Virus record (IMG/VR): IMGVR_UViG_3300023110_001773
Coordinates: 62,001-126,000 of that record
Strand: one strand, 5' to 3'
Length of the DNA: 64,000 nt
From: a virus
In this document: positions 1-7,557 of the stretch, in pieces
How the letters are laid out: each line of letters opens with the position of its first letter
Position numbering within the stretch: position 1 is the stretch's first letter
Notes under the pieces: model-generated
The model's input: the letters and a program-made list of their open reading frames with translations, nothing else
What the model was told of the DNA's origin: nothing
The model's database searches: none
Translations under genes and position numbers: made by a program

Positions 1-404
1 TCACTACATATCCAAGGGACGAATAAAATTTTTCTTTCATCTAACGTTATCTCCGTAACTTCTGGGTAGACATGGATATTGTCATACTCCTTCAACAACA
101 ATTCCAAAGAGTTTACGTCATTGGTATTTTTATAATATGTGTCATGATTGCCTGGAATCATGTGCAAAGTCATACCAAGGCGTTGTGCCTGCCCAAAAAA
201 ATACTCCTTGCATGATTTGAGTGTGTTGAAGTTTACAAACTTCCTTCTATCAAACGCATCACCCAAATGTACAATAGTATCTATATTGTTTTCTTGTAAA
301 TATGGAAAAAAATACTCATCATAGAATTTCTTAAAATACGCATCAAACGCAAGACTGTCTGATCTAGCACCAAAGTGCGTATCAGTAATTAGTGCAACCT
401 TCAT
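1..404 (-). CDS. 47: Recombination endonuclease subunit gp47 (SbcD/Mre11-like), N-terminal part
   Basis: The minus strand reads from an ATG at 404 out of the window, so only about 134 N-terminal residues are present. They carry the calcineurin-type metallophosphoesterase signatures in order: DTHFGAR near residues 8-14, HLGDAFDRR near 50-58 and GNHD near 92-95. In T4, gp47 pairs with gp46 as the Mre11/Rad50-like complex that resects DNA ends for recombination-dependent replication; gp46 is not in the window. The start codon overlaps the stop of the upstream gene (ATGA), so the two are probably translationally coupled. Family assignment is firm; the T4 gene number is inferred from the phage context. 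Confidence 0.88.
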   Translation of the reverse strand, partial: MKVALITDTHFGARSDSLAFDAYFKKFYDEYFFPYLQENNIDTIVHLGDAFDRRKFVNFNTLKSCKEYFFGQAQRLGMTLHMIPGNHDTYYKNTNDVNSLELLLKEYDNIHVYPEVTEITLDERKILFVPWICS

Positions 405-1387
405 GCAATAGCCTTATTCATCATGTGTGCAAACATGTCATAGTATCCACCCTTTGATAGTAGCACACTCTCATAGTTTCTTCTGTATTCAGAAAGTTTA
501 TCTGCCATAACAGACGGGTTCTTTAGTTCGATAACCTTTTCTCTAAAATCTTCAAAGTCCTGCACCCTTTGCCAGTCATCAATATTATATGTATTATTCT
601 CATCATAGTTCTGGTAAACAAAAGGAATCATACCAATCGCCAGGGCCTCAACATACCTTGAAGTAGTGGCGGTAGGGTCTTTCCAGTTGAAACAAAGTGT
701 TGATCGGCATGGTTCTAGTTTTGGGTACAACTGATTCCAATTTTTAATCCACGCAGACTGTCTTTTCATTCCAGAGGGAAACCCACCTATCAAAACAGTA
801 GAGATGTCTGGGTCTCTGTAAATCTTTCGCAATACTTTGCCACGATCACACCCGTCTTTCATTCGACCCCAATAACCAAAGTCGTGGTTATGTGTTCGTC
901 CAAACATTTCAGATATTGCATTTTCAAATCTATCACGAATAAAATGATACTTCATTCCGTGGATGTTGCCTGGAAAATCAATTTCATCTATGACAACAAA
1001 TTTTTTGACGTTTGGCAGAAAACTCCTATAAAGTTCTTCGGTGTCACCTCTGTCACTTCTCCAAATGATCACTGTTTTACCATCAAAGAAAGGTGCAATC
1101 TTTTCAATATGGGACTGAGACTTTGCCAAGTCTTTGGGGTTCATTTGTAACTCACCATGATATCTAAACTCACTATCACTAGGAATTACAATTACATCTG
1201 CCCACTCAATAGACTCTGGTGTACGGACTGGTCGAGTATGGTCAAAAGAAATATTGTATGTGCCATACTCATGTTGTGGATTATTTCTCATCCACTGTAC
1301 ATAGTTCTCCAAGAAACTATCCAACACAGTTTCCAGTGGGCCATTGTACTTTACATTAGATCGCAATCTGGCACAAGCAATTTTCAT
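401..1387 (-). CDS. Glycosyltransferase-like protein (GT-B type C-terminus), function unproven
   Basis: This 328-residue protein is not an obvious T4 core gene. Near residues 240-265 it has the pattern TSRYVEALAIGMIPFVY, which resembles the donor-binding region of GT-B and exostosin-type glycosyltransferases (conserved E followed by a small-residue loop and a P). It sits in a tightly overlapping set: its stop overlaps the gp47 start, and its start overlaps the stop of a nucleotidyltransferase. A sugar- or polyol-transfer role fits that neighbour but is inference. No membrane segment or signal peptide is seen. It could instead be an inactive relative. Confidence 0.5.
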   Translation of the reverse strand: MKIACARLRSNVKYNGPLETVLDSFLENYVQWMRNNPQHEYGTYNISFDHTRPVRTPESIEWADVIVIPSDSEFRYHGELQMNPKDLAKSQSHIEKIAPFFDGKTVIIWRSDRGDTEELYRSFLPNVKKFVVIDEIDFPGNIHGMKYHFIRDRFENAISEMFGRTHNHDFGYWGRMKDGCDRGKVLRKIYRDPDISTVLIGGFPSGMKRQSAWIKNWNQLYPKLEPCRSTLCFNWKDPTATTSRYVEALAIGMIPFVYQNYDENNTYNIDDWQRVQDFEDFREKVIELKNPSVMADKLSEYRRNYESVLLSKGGYYDMFAHMMNKAIA

Positions 1388-1779
1388 GATAACTTCACTC
1401 GGTCTCGCAAACTAGTGGAAGAAAAAGAGTGTTTCCTATTGGTGAATACAACAGGTATGTTTAATTCGTCACCAGTAAATCTTTTGTCCCTATAATCTTC
1501 ACCGACAAACCGTACATCAATTTTTTTAGTGACAAGAATATCCATCAGGCATGTCTCACTTGAGTACGGAATAATTTCATCCACATACTTCAACCCGTCC
1601 AGTTGTATAAATCGTTCGTATACAGACTGCACCGGCGAGTTCTTACCTTTTCTGTCTAAGCTGGGGTCAATCTGCAAACCAACAATCAAGTAATCACATT
1701 TGCTTGATGCCTCTTCCAGCATCACAACATGTCCAGCGTGCAACAAATCAAATGCACCACAAGTAAATCCAACTATCAT
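1384..1779 (-). CDS. Cytidylyltransferase-like nucleotidyltransferase (TagD/GCT type)
   Basis: The protein has 131 residues, the usual length of glycerol-3-phosphate cytidylyltransferases. It begins with the nucleotidyl-transferase fold signature: GAFDLLHAGH at residues 8-17 contains the HxGH motif, and SSTSLR at 120-125 matches the C-terminal (I)SSTxxR motif. Family members make CDP- or ADP-activated alcohols and sugars from NTP plus a phosphate ester. Both ends overlap neighbouring genes by 4 bases (ATGA type), which suggests co-translation with the glycosyltransferase-like gene downstream. The substrate cannot be read from the sequence. Confidence 0.82.
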   Translation of the reverse strand: MIVGFTCGAFDLLHAGHVVMLEEASSKCDYLIVGLQIDPSLDRKGKNSPVQSVYERFIQLDGLKYVDEIIPYSSETCLMDILVTKKIDVRFVGEDYRDKRFTGDELNIPVVFTNRKHSFSSTSLRDRVKLS

Positions 1780-2888
1780 CGTATAATATCTATCTTATCA
1801 ATCGTGTCACGGTTCCATACCTCCAACTCTTTTCTTATTCTACCATCAGAATGGAGGTTGTTGTATCTCTTGGTGGCCAGTTTCTTCCACCACTTAATAA
1901 TTTCTGGCAGTTCAAATCTATCAAAGTTTTCTGCCTTTGTCAATGTGTCTGTTTTTCCAAGTAACACATCTTTCACGTTGGAGTATCCATACTCTGACAT
2001 GTAAAACCGTTTGTTTGTTGTTACATCAGTGGATGATTTGATAGTGTCGGTAAATCTTTTGTACTCTTCGGCATCATGTTCCTTGAGAGATGCCTTAACA
2101 ATCCCAACCATCTTGGTTTGATACTTTAGTTTGCGACTAGATGCACCCTTGTGAATCAAAGGTTCTCCGCCGTTTCTTTCCTCAAACCAATCTCTTAGGT
2201 GAAAGTATATATCTTCACCCATAGTCAACAAAAATGATGACATGGTGTCACCCTTGTATCTTAGATAAGGGCGCATACCATCATACATAGATGCACCCTT
2301 TATGTTGCCATAAAGAGATGTCGTCTCAAACAAACAAAACTCCGTGTCATACTTCTTGTTCAACATCCTGCGAACATCATGGGAACAACAGATTGCAGCC
2401 ATGAGTTTACCCCCAAGATAGTTGAAACCAAAAGGTTGAACGGGCACAATGTTGAACCCCATGATTGCACGTTGGTTGAAAATTCCCAGATCGGGAACAC
2501 CGCCGAGGTAGTCGTTTCTGGGTTTTGAGTTGATGAGGGGGGAACCCATCTTAATAAACCCAACGGCTTTATTGGTGTTTGTTTCTTTGACAATCAGTTT
2601 AAGAGTTTTACCTGGCGCCTCATCGGGGGAAAACGAAGCGGTCATCTCCAACATCTGATCAAAGATTTCATTGTTCATTTGAACAACTTCAAAGTCCAAG
2701 TCCTCAGGCGGTGTGTCCCATAACTGAAACATATCGTCTTCAACACTCATACCAAACAGGGGCGGAGGCAAAGCCTTCACCCGTTCAATTTTTCTTGCAC
2801 GAAAGTAATCGTCTATCCTTCCAAACTTGGAAAAATAATCAATAATTAGCTTGCTCGCATACAGCGAGTCTTCTTTGGATAGAATCAT
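1776..2888 (-). CDS. DruA/DUF4338-like protein
   Basis: This 370-residue protein has a central block (about residues 142-220) that resembles the DUF4338 family, the family of the Druantia component DruA. NYLGGKLMAA at 156-165 is followed by ETTSLYG at 188-194, where the family has an LLETF-type strand, and then by RYKGDT at 210-215. The N-terminal 100 residues and C-terminal 150 residues are not recognised. It overlaps both neighbours by 4 bases. DUF4338 proteins occur in anti-phage loci and near transposases, but the biochemical role is unclear. The assignment rests on recognised pattern spacing, not on an alignment. It could be an unrelated GNAT-like protein. Confidence 0.45.
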   Translation of the reverse strand: MILSKEDSLYASKLIIDYFSKFGRIDDYFRARKIERVKALPPPLFGMSVEDDMFQLWDTPPEDLDFEVVQMNNEIFDQMLEMTASFSPDEAPGKTLKLIVKETNTNKAVGFIKMGSPLINSKPRNDYLGGVPDLGIFNQRAIMGFNIVPVQPFGFNYLGGKLMAAICCSHDVRRMLNKKYDTEFCLFETTSLYGNIKGASMYDGMRPYLRYKGDTMSSFLLTMGEDIYFHLRDWFEERNGGEPLIHKGASSRKLKYQTKMVGIVKASLKEHDAEEYKRFTDTIKSSTDVTTNKRFYMSEYGYSNVKDVLLGKTDTLTKAENFDRFELPEIIKWWKKLATKRYNNLHSDGRIRKELEVWNRDTIDKIDIIR

Positions 2889-3427
2889 ACAGCAGTCATG
2901 AATTGTGGAATAGGTCTATTAGTCCACTTAGAGAAGTGTGCTTTGTATTTGCGATAGTAAGCTTGATATGCTTCAACAAAGTCATCACATTTTACATCAT
3001 CTGGCATTGCTTGTGGTATCTCGGTCATTGGCCCGTCTGGAATATTTCTTGGTACTGACTTGAGTACATCACCGAGTTTTGTCCAACATGCATGTTGTTT
3101 ACCATAACGATGTGTATATTCTTTTGCAAGTGATTCCCACAACCCATACAACCAGATATAGTTTGCCACGGTGGTTCTTGTCCAGATGGCAGTAGGATGA
3201 TTGATGTGAGATGCTTTATACAATGTGTTTTCCATCATATCATCTGGATGTTTCCATCGCTTGATGTTTCTACCATTAGCAGTTTTGCCAAGATAGATAG
3301 TACCATCTAACACACGATGTGCAGTAGACAACAGTTGTGGATATTCAATGTTCATTTTCACAACGTGTTTGTCGTTGTGAAGTTTTGCAGCTACAGTGTA
3401 GTTGCGGTCAAGTCCAAATGCATTCAT
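2885..3427 (-). CDS. Conserved phage protein of unknown function (DKHVVKM type)
   Basis: The 180-residue protein has the N-terminal block NDKHVVKMNIEYPQLLSTAH (residues 18-37), a pattern I associate with a family spread through T4-like marine phages without an agreed function. Several conserved His, Trp and Tyr residues (HPTAIWTRT near 77-85, YIWLYGLWE near 90-98) suggest a helical, possibly enzymatic fold. A GGGGG stretch before the ATG supplies a Shine-Dalgarno-like site. Its stop overlaps the start of the DruA-like gene. No function is proposed. Confidence 0.75.
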   Translation of the reverse strand: MNAFGLDRNYTVAAKLHNDKHVVKMNIEYPQLLSTAHRVLDGTIYLGKTANGRNIKRWKHPDDMMENTLYKASHINHPTAIWTRTTVANYIWLYGLWESLAKEYTHRYGKQHACWTKLGDVLKSVPRNIPDGPMTEIPQAMPDDVKCDDFVEAYQAYYRKYKAHFSKWTNRPIPQFMTAV

Positions 3428-3478
3428 AATATATACCCCCTAGTATTTGTATCATTATACATATGTTGAGAGCAGATG

Positions 3479-4069
3479 TCAAGAGTCTTTTAAAGCGTTA
3501 ATTTTTTCTTTAGCTAAGTCCATTGCTTCCTTGTCATTGAAGTATTTTGGTCTGCGTTTCGGAACATTCTTAGATTGATCGGCAAATTTCTCGTTCATCT
3601 TATCAGACTCTTCAATTTGTTTCTTCATATATTCAAGAAATTCATTTGATCCACCGTCCTCTCCGAGTTCATCTAGAATACCATGCAAATCGAGACTCTG
3701 AATGTATCGATATTTTGTATCTAGTTGTTTCTTTTCTTTTTGAATACGCCGAAGAAAAGCATAATAAGTGATCTGTGTAAAATACGCAAAGGGGTTCTTG
3801 GATTTTTCTGGGTCGAAGTTATGAATATATGTGATACAATTTTCAATACCATCAAGGATCATTTCTTCTCGGAAGGTGTAGTTTACAAAGTTAGATTTGT
3901 AAGCCAAGTGATTTGCAATCTTAACGAAACACTCACCGATGTAATTTGACACTCTCGGTTTAGGTTCGCCTTTCTTTTCGGCTTCATTTACTTGTTCTCT
4001 GTATTCTATCATTGCCGCCAAAAACTCTTTGTTGTTGACGTAATGTCTGTTCTCAGTTTTTTTGCTCAT
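3479..4069 (-). CDS. 55: Late-transcription sigma factor gp55
   Basis: The 196-residue protein matches T4 gp55, the small sigma-70-related factor that directs host RNA polymerase to TATAAATA late promoters. The region around residues 60-120 (EEMILDGIENCITYIHNFDP, then NPFAYFTQITYYAFLRRIQKEKK) corresponds to sigma region 2, which binds the core enzyme and the -10 element. It depends on the co-activator gp33 and the sliding clamp; a gp33 C-terminus lies at the far end of this window. It has its own near-consensus sigma70 promoter at 4100-4128, so it should be expressed before the late genes it controls. Confidence 0.9.
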   Translation of the reverse strand: MSKKTENRHYVNNKEFLAAMIEYREQVNEAEKKGEPKPRVSNYIGECFVKIANHLAYKSNFVNYTFREEMILDGIENCITYIHNFDPEKSKNPFAYFTQITYYAFLRRIQKEKKQLDTKYRYIQSLDLHGILDELGEDGGSNEFLEYMKKQIEESDKMNEKFADQSKNVPKRRPKYFNDKEAMDLAKEKINALKDS

Positions 4070-4099
4070 AATAAAAGTCCTTTAATACTTTATAACACA

Positions 4100-4128
4100 A
4101 GTATAATTTATTTTATAATAAATGTCAA
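4100..4128 (-). promoter_or_regulatory. Sigma70-type promoter of gp55
   Basis: On the minus strand TTGACA (4128-4123) is followed by exactly 17 bases and TATACT (4105-4100). This is consensus at -35 and one base from consensus at -10. Initiation would fall near 4093, about 24 bases upstream of the gp55 ATG at 4069. It is a host-sigma promoter, which suits a gene needed ahead of late transcription. Confidence 0.8.
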
Positions 4129-4145
4129 TAGTGTTTTGAAAGCCC

Positions 4146-4174
4146 TTGACAGGTGCTCAAAAAATCATTATAAT
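4146..4174 (+). promoter_or_regulatory. Perfect-consensus sigma70 promoter directed antisense
   Basis: On the plus strand TTGACA (4146-4151), a 17-base spacer and TATAAT (4169-4174) form an exact consensus promoter, with initiation expected near 4181. Its -35 box lies 17 bases from the -35 box of the gp55 promoter, so the two are divergent. Downstream, the plus strand holds no real gene for about 20 kb, so the product would be antisense to the 134-residue gene and perhaps uvsW. No clear plus-strand terminator was found. Confidence 0.7.
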
Positions 4175-4184
4175 TAGGATGTGC

Positions 4185-4209
4185 CATTAAGGGATATTAA
4201 GCCTTAATG
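4185..4209. other. Inverted repeat (8-bp stem) at the gene end before gp55
   Basis: CATTAAGG (4185-4192) and CCTTAATG (4202-4209) form a perfect 8-bp stem around a 9-base loop. On the minus strand the hairpin overlaps the stop codon of the 134-residue gene. On the plus strand it lies just after the predicted start of the antisense transcript. No U-tract follows on either strand, so a terminator role is weak; an mRNA-end stabiliser or the 5' end of the antisense RNA is possible. Confidence 0.4.
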
Positions 4210-4608
4210 AATTTGATCATTTCCTTTATCTTTTAAAGAATTCATAAATTCTTCTATGGACAAACCGTCTTCAAATTCTGGTTCAAAGTCGTCCATGGCG
4301 TCCATAAAATCCAACCCTTCTTTTTTGTCTTCCATATACCCCTCGGTCATCTTGTAGAATCCCTCTTCATAATGCTGACTGAGCGGCGAAATAGAAATAA
4401 TTTTATCTTGTTTAATAGAATAAAATTCGGAGTCGGTGAAAGCAATCCAAGGGCGCAAAGACAAAGCTTCATGTGTGGAGTTAATTTTTACTCTAGTAAC
4501 TTCTAGAGGTATGGTTGTTTCTAGATGTGTTTCTGATTCAGATACAATACCAGCAATAAGCTGCATGCCGTTATCTAAACAAATAATACTAGGTTTGCAT
4601 TTTACCAT
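4204..4608 (-). CDS. Conserved T4-like phage protein with acidic C-terminal tail
   Basis: The 134-residue protein begins with a beta-rich stretch (PSIICLDNGMQLIAGIVSE, residues 6-24) that resembles small Sm-like or OB-like barrels found beside uvsW in marine T4-like phages. It ends in a strongly acidic tail from residue 92 (EDKKEGLDFMDAMDDFEPEF and beyond). The function is unknown; the fold suggestion is inference. Its start overlaps the end of uvsW by 20 bases, so it is translated with that gene. It is the gene facing the perfect antisense promoter at 4146. Confidence 0.7.
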   Translation of the reverse strand: MVKCKPSIICLDNGMQLIAGIVSESETHLETTIPLEVTRVKINSTHEALSLRPWIAFTDSEFYSIKQDKIISISPLSQHYEEGFYKMTEGYMEDKKEGLDFMDAMDDFEPEFEDGLSIEEFMNSLKDKGNDQIH

Positions 4609-6076
4609 TAGAGTCTATCCTTATAACTTTGTATTCAAAATTTTCTTCATTGTATAATTTAATTCTTTCAAGGACATGATTTAAAGTATAGTTCTTTTTT
4701 GACTTCCATGATAAATCATCACCAACATCAAACAAGTTACAACTTGACTTGTCGTTCCCCTTTCTCAACCCCCTACCAATAGACTGCAAGTTTCTAATCC
4801 TGCTTTTACTTGGAGAGGCAAACACTACATTGTGTAGGTTTCTAATATTTATACCAGTAGAAAATGTACCATATGAGGCTACAATTATAGTGTCTTTTGA
4901 TTGTTCCGTCAACTCACGAATCTTCTCCCTTTGTTCCGTCTCAGTGCCTCCGAAAACAAAGTACACCGATTTATCAGTCATTCCTTTTATCATCTTGTAT
5001 AAGACATCGCCGTGTTTCTCTACATACTGATATAAAACCAACGTATTGCCCTTCTGAGAGGTCGCCAGCTTCGCCAGGATGTCATTGCGTTCTGGGTTAG
5101 ATACTAGGAAGTCCATTTCCTCTTGATAAGACATTTTGGATACAAGTTTTCTTTGTTCATCTGGGTATCCAATTATCATACAGATGATTTTAAGTTCTGC
5201 GAGTTCCTTTTTGTCCATCAATTTTTTGGTTGAGGTCACCTTGAATACTGGCCCAAACACACCCTCTAAGACAAGTTTGTGTGTCTTTGTGCCGTCTAGC
5301 GTACCAGTAGTACCTATTCGGAAACGAGCGTTTTTACATTTGTCCATGAGTGTCATCAAAGACTTCGCTTTGAATAAGTGTGCCTCATCACCGTAGACCA
5401 CATCAAACTGACTGAACCATTCTTGTGGAAATTTGTATATAGATTGCCATGTAGAAATAACTACATCGGCGTTGTTGGATTTTTCTTTCCCGCCATAAAT
5501 TCTGTGACAGTGTTTTGCCACGTTGAACCCGTTGTTACTTGAGTAGTCTCGGAAGTCACCGTACATTTGTTCTACCAGTGAGGTGGTGGGTACTACGATC
5601 AACTGTTTGCGCCCCAGAGCTTGATGATATCTAATCAACGAGTAAATGATAAGTGACTTACCAGATGCAGTCGGCGACAACAACAGAGTCCTACCAGAGT
5701 TTATCGCCTCATGAATAGCAGACTGTTGGTAGTCTCTGGCCTGAATAGGTTTCTTTTGACTGTGAAGTTTAAGGACATTACAAAACTCGGATACTTCTTC
5801 TTTAGAAATCTTTTCACCGAATGGTTCAAGATCGATCTGAATCTCATACTCTAATTGTTTGGCAAACTTAATAAGATAGGGAACCAAACCAATATAGAGT
5901 TCGGCCTTGTTCACATTGTACAAACGAATTTTGCCATCCCAATACTTGTTTCTATAGGATGGCATAAACTTGGCGCCAGGTACTTCAAATGTAAAGAAGT
6001 CTGATATCTCCCGTCTGATACTATCAGATGCTTCTACATAAACATGAACGTTGTCTTTTTGTTTTACCCAGATCAT
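4589..6076 (-). CDS. uvsW: UvsW recombination helicase
   Basis: This is a superfamily 2 helicase like T4 UvsW, which drives branch migration and replication-fork regression and unwinds R-loops. Numbering from the chosen start, the N-terminal 110 residues match the UvsW DNA-binding region (KYWDGKIRLY near 44-53). Walker A SPTASGKS lies near 134-141 and the DEAH box near 230-233. The helicase C-domain motif QSIGRGLRKG follows near 434-443. I chose the ATG at 6076 because it overlaps the uvsY stop as ATGA and gives a T4-like N-terminus. An upstream in-frame ATG at 6103 would add nine residues and overlap uvsY by 31 bases. Confidence 0.92.
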   Translation of the reverse strand: MIWVKQKDNVHVYVEASDSIRREISDFFTFEVPGAKFMPSYRNKYWDGKIRLYNVNKAELYIGLVPYLIKFAKQLEYEIQIDLEPFGEKISKEEVSEFCNVLKLHSQKKPIQARDYQQSAIHEAINSGRTLLLSPTASGKSLIIYSLIRYHQALGRKQLIVVPTTSLVEQMYGDFRDYSSNNGFNVAKHCHRIYGGKEKSNNADVVISTWQSIYKFPQEWFSQFDVVYGDEAHLFKAKSLMTLMDKCKNARFRIGTTGTLDGTKTHKLVLEGVFGPVFKVTSTKKLMDKKELAELKIICMIIGYPDEQRKLVSKMSYQEEMDFLVSNPERNDILAKLATSQKGNTLVLYQYVEKHGDVLYKMIKGMTDKSVYFVFGGTETEQREKIRELTEQSKDTIIVASYGTFSTGINIRNLHNVVFASPSKSRIRNLQSIGRGLRKGNDKSSCNLFDVGDDLSWKSKKNYTLNHVLERIKLYNEENFEYKVIRIDSNGKMQT

Positions 6077-6516
6077 ATGAGCCCAGATTGCATTTTCGTC
6101 CATTCAACAGCAGTCTTGATATCCCAACCTCTGCCATTCAAACTGCGAAGTACTCTGTCTAGAAAATCAACAGTAGTCTCTAGGTAGTAAACTTTATCTT
6201 GTTGTTTGATAACATCTGAATCACTGTCTAGTTGATCTCGCATATCAGACCTAAGAATGGCATTTTTTCTCCAAGGTTCCCACCCCAGAGAATCAAGTTC
6301 TTCTTTGGAAAGTTCTCCACGATAGTAATCTGACTTTACTCTTTCAAGTCTTTTTAAGTCAGCGACTGCCTTTCGGAGTTGGAGTTTTGTGTTTGCTAGA
6401 ATCGTTACATACTTTGAGTGCAGTATGGGAGTCCTAGTTGACTCCCCACCCAAATCTAATTCATCAAGTTTGCAATCTTCAGCCCACATAGACTGAAGTT
6501 CAATAAGTGTAGCCAT
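6073..6516 (-). CDS. uvsY: UvsY recombination mediator
   Basis: The 147-residue protein corresponds to T4 UvsY, which displaces gp32 and loads UvsX recombinase on single-stranded DNA. It shows the long charged helix in the middle (KLQLRKAVADLKRLERVKSD near residues 45-64, then LSKEELDSLGWEPW) and the C-terminal amphipathic segment (VYYLETTVDFLDRVLRSL near 108-125) used for hexamer assembly. It lies directly upstream of uvsW, as in T4, with an ATGA overlap. Confidence 0.85.
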   Translation of the reverse strand: MATLIELQSMWAEDCKLDELDLGGESTRTPILHSKYVTILANTKLQLRKAVADLKRLERVKSDYYRGELSKEELDSLGWEPWRKNAILRSDMRDQLDSDSDVIKQQDKVYYLETTVDFLDRVLRSLNGRGWDIKTAVEWTKMQSGLI

Positions 6517-6532
6517 AATAAATTAACCAAAT

Positions 6533-7120
6533 TTAACCAACAGATTTAATATTATATATTCGATATTTAAAGGAAGCTAATCCAACAAAGTAAGGGGAGT
6601 CTCCTGCTGACTGATCAAAGTCCAGTCCAGACAAAGCAACTGGAAACGCATCTCTGAAGACAATCTCTATGTTAGGATTGTCATTTGAATCTAAGACAAA
6701 TAAACTAGCATCACTTACTTGGGCAATTGCTTCTTGTTTATCTTTCCTAGCACTCTGCGTTCTCCATTTTTGAGTATTAACATAGTCGGTGAACTGTCTG
6801 TGTTTTTCTGGGAATCCAAGACCAATCATCCAGTTATACAACTCTTTATAATTTGTCATATCCTCTTGAATCAAAAAACGAATGTTTAAATCACCAAAGG
6901 TAATTTTGTCGCCTGGATATGGAATATCAGATAATGGGGTATTCTGTACTGGAAACCCCATATTTACATCTGGAATGTTTGCTCCCTGACAAAAGAATGC
7001 AACATGCGGGATGTTATGCACTTGGAATTTAAATCCATTCGGCCGCAAATAGTCTAATTCTGAACCAGACTGAGAAGTATATGTGCCGTTATTTACCGAA
7101 ATGGTTGGAGTGTAAGCCAT
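6533..7120 (-). CDS. Tail-tube-like structural protein (gp19/gp54-type fold)
   Basis: The 195-residue protein shares the tube-fold features of the two other tube-type proteins in this window: an N-terminal NGFKFQVHNIPHVAFFCQGA strand pair (residues 28-47), a central FQ/NWM helix region (KELYNWMIGLGFP near 91-103) and the C-terminal NIEIVFRDAFPVALSGLDFD (150-169). It lies between capsid and uvsY, where marine T4-like phages often carry a tail-tube or tail-completion protein. It could be a gp3-like tail terminator, but this is not settled. Its start overlaps the lipoprotein stop (TAATG). Confidence 0.6.
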   Translation of the reverse strand: MAYTPTISVNNGTYTSQSGSELDYLRPNGFKFQVHNIPHVAFFCQGANIPDVNMGFPVQNTPLSDIPYPGDKITFGDLNIRFLIQEDMTNYKELYNWMIGLGFPEKHRQFTDYVNTQKWRTQSARKDKQEAIAQVSDASLFVLDSNDNPNIEIVFRDAFPVALSGLDFDQSAGDSPYFVGLASFKYRIYNIKSVG

Positions 7121-7473
7121 TAAAGACCTCTATTCTGTTTAGGATGCCATCTTCCATACATACAGTGAACCAACTCATGACCTATAAATTCTGGTTGATA
7201 GGACACCGCTGGGTCAATGATATAAATGGTGCAGTTGTTTGTAGCTGGTGACACTTTTCCAAATGCTGCAACCTTCTTCGCAGTCTCTTTGTCCATGTGC
7301 TTAGAAGCTTCCTTTTCCATGGCTTTTTCACTTTCTAGCACCACAATCGTGACACCCAAAGAAGTCTTTTCATACTCCTTTTCCTCAAAATAATAATCGT
7401 CTGCACCCTTTTTCGGTGATTGGTCACACGATGCAAGGAAGAGTAACAACACTGGCAGTATTAATTTTTTCAT
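7120..7473 (-). CDS. Small lipoprotein with HExxH metal-binding motif
   Basis: The 117-residue protein starts with a classic lipoprotein signal: KK, a hydrophobic core and the lipobox LASC at residues 13-16. It should therefore be lipidated in the cell envelope. The C-terminus carries GHELVHCMYGRWHP, where HELVH (99-103) plus H110 could form a zinc site of a gluzincin/metzincin-like peptidase. The protein is very short for a peptidase. A late promoter ends five bases before the ATG and no Shine-Dalgarno is present. Lysis, superinfection exclusion or envelope modification are possible roles; none is shown. Confidence 0.7.
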   Translation of the reverse strand: MKKLILPVLLLFLASCDQSPKKGADDYYFEEKEYEKTSLGVTIVVLESEKAMEKEASKHMDKETAKKVAAFGKVSPATNNCTIYIIDPAVSYQPEFIGHELVHCMYGRWHPKQNRGL

Positions 7474-7478
7474 GCCAC

Positions 7479-7486
7479 TATTTATA
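7479..7486 (-). promoter_or_regulatory. T4-type late promoter TATAAATA, lipoprotein gene
   Basis: An exact TATAAATA reads on the minus strand and is separated by only five bases from the ATG at 7473. In T4 such boxes start transcription about 5-7 bases downstream, so the mRNA would begin at or next to the start codon. Confidence 0.6.
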
Positions 7487-7501
7487 ATGATTGTGAGCCA
7501 T

Positions 7502-7528
7502 AAAAAAAGGGACTCCGAAGAGTCCCTT
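7502..7528 (-). terminator. Rho-independent terminator after gp23
   Basis: Read on the minus strand this is GGGACTC, a UUCG tetraloop, GAGTCCC and then a run of seven T. The flanking AA/TT pairs extend the stem. It lies about 30 bases beyond the capsid gene stop at 7558. A second weaker hairpin (ATCCC/GGGAT near 7535-7548) comes just before it. This should end most capsid transcription before the lipoprotein gene. Confidence 0.92.
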
Positions 7529-7557
7529 AAAACGATCCCTTATGGGGATTCTTTTTA

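Noticed and set aside
4237-4254. AAGAATT/AATTCTT hairpin as terminator of the antisense RNA
   Set aside because: It is short, AT-rich and lacks a U-tract; the transcript end cannot be placed from sequence.
6074-6103. Longer UvsW start at 6103
   Set aside because: It overlaps uvsY by 31 bases, adds nine residues not matched by T4 UvsW, and the ATG at 6076 gives the usual ATGA coupling.
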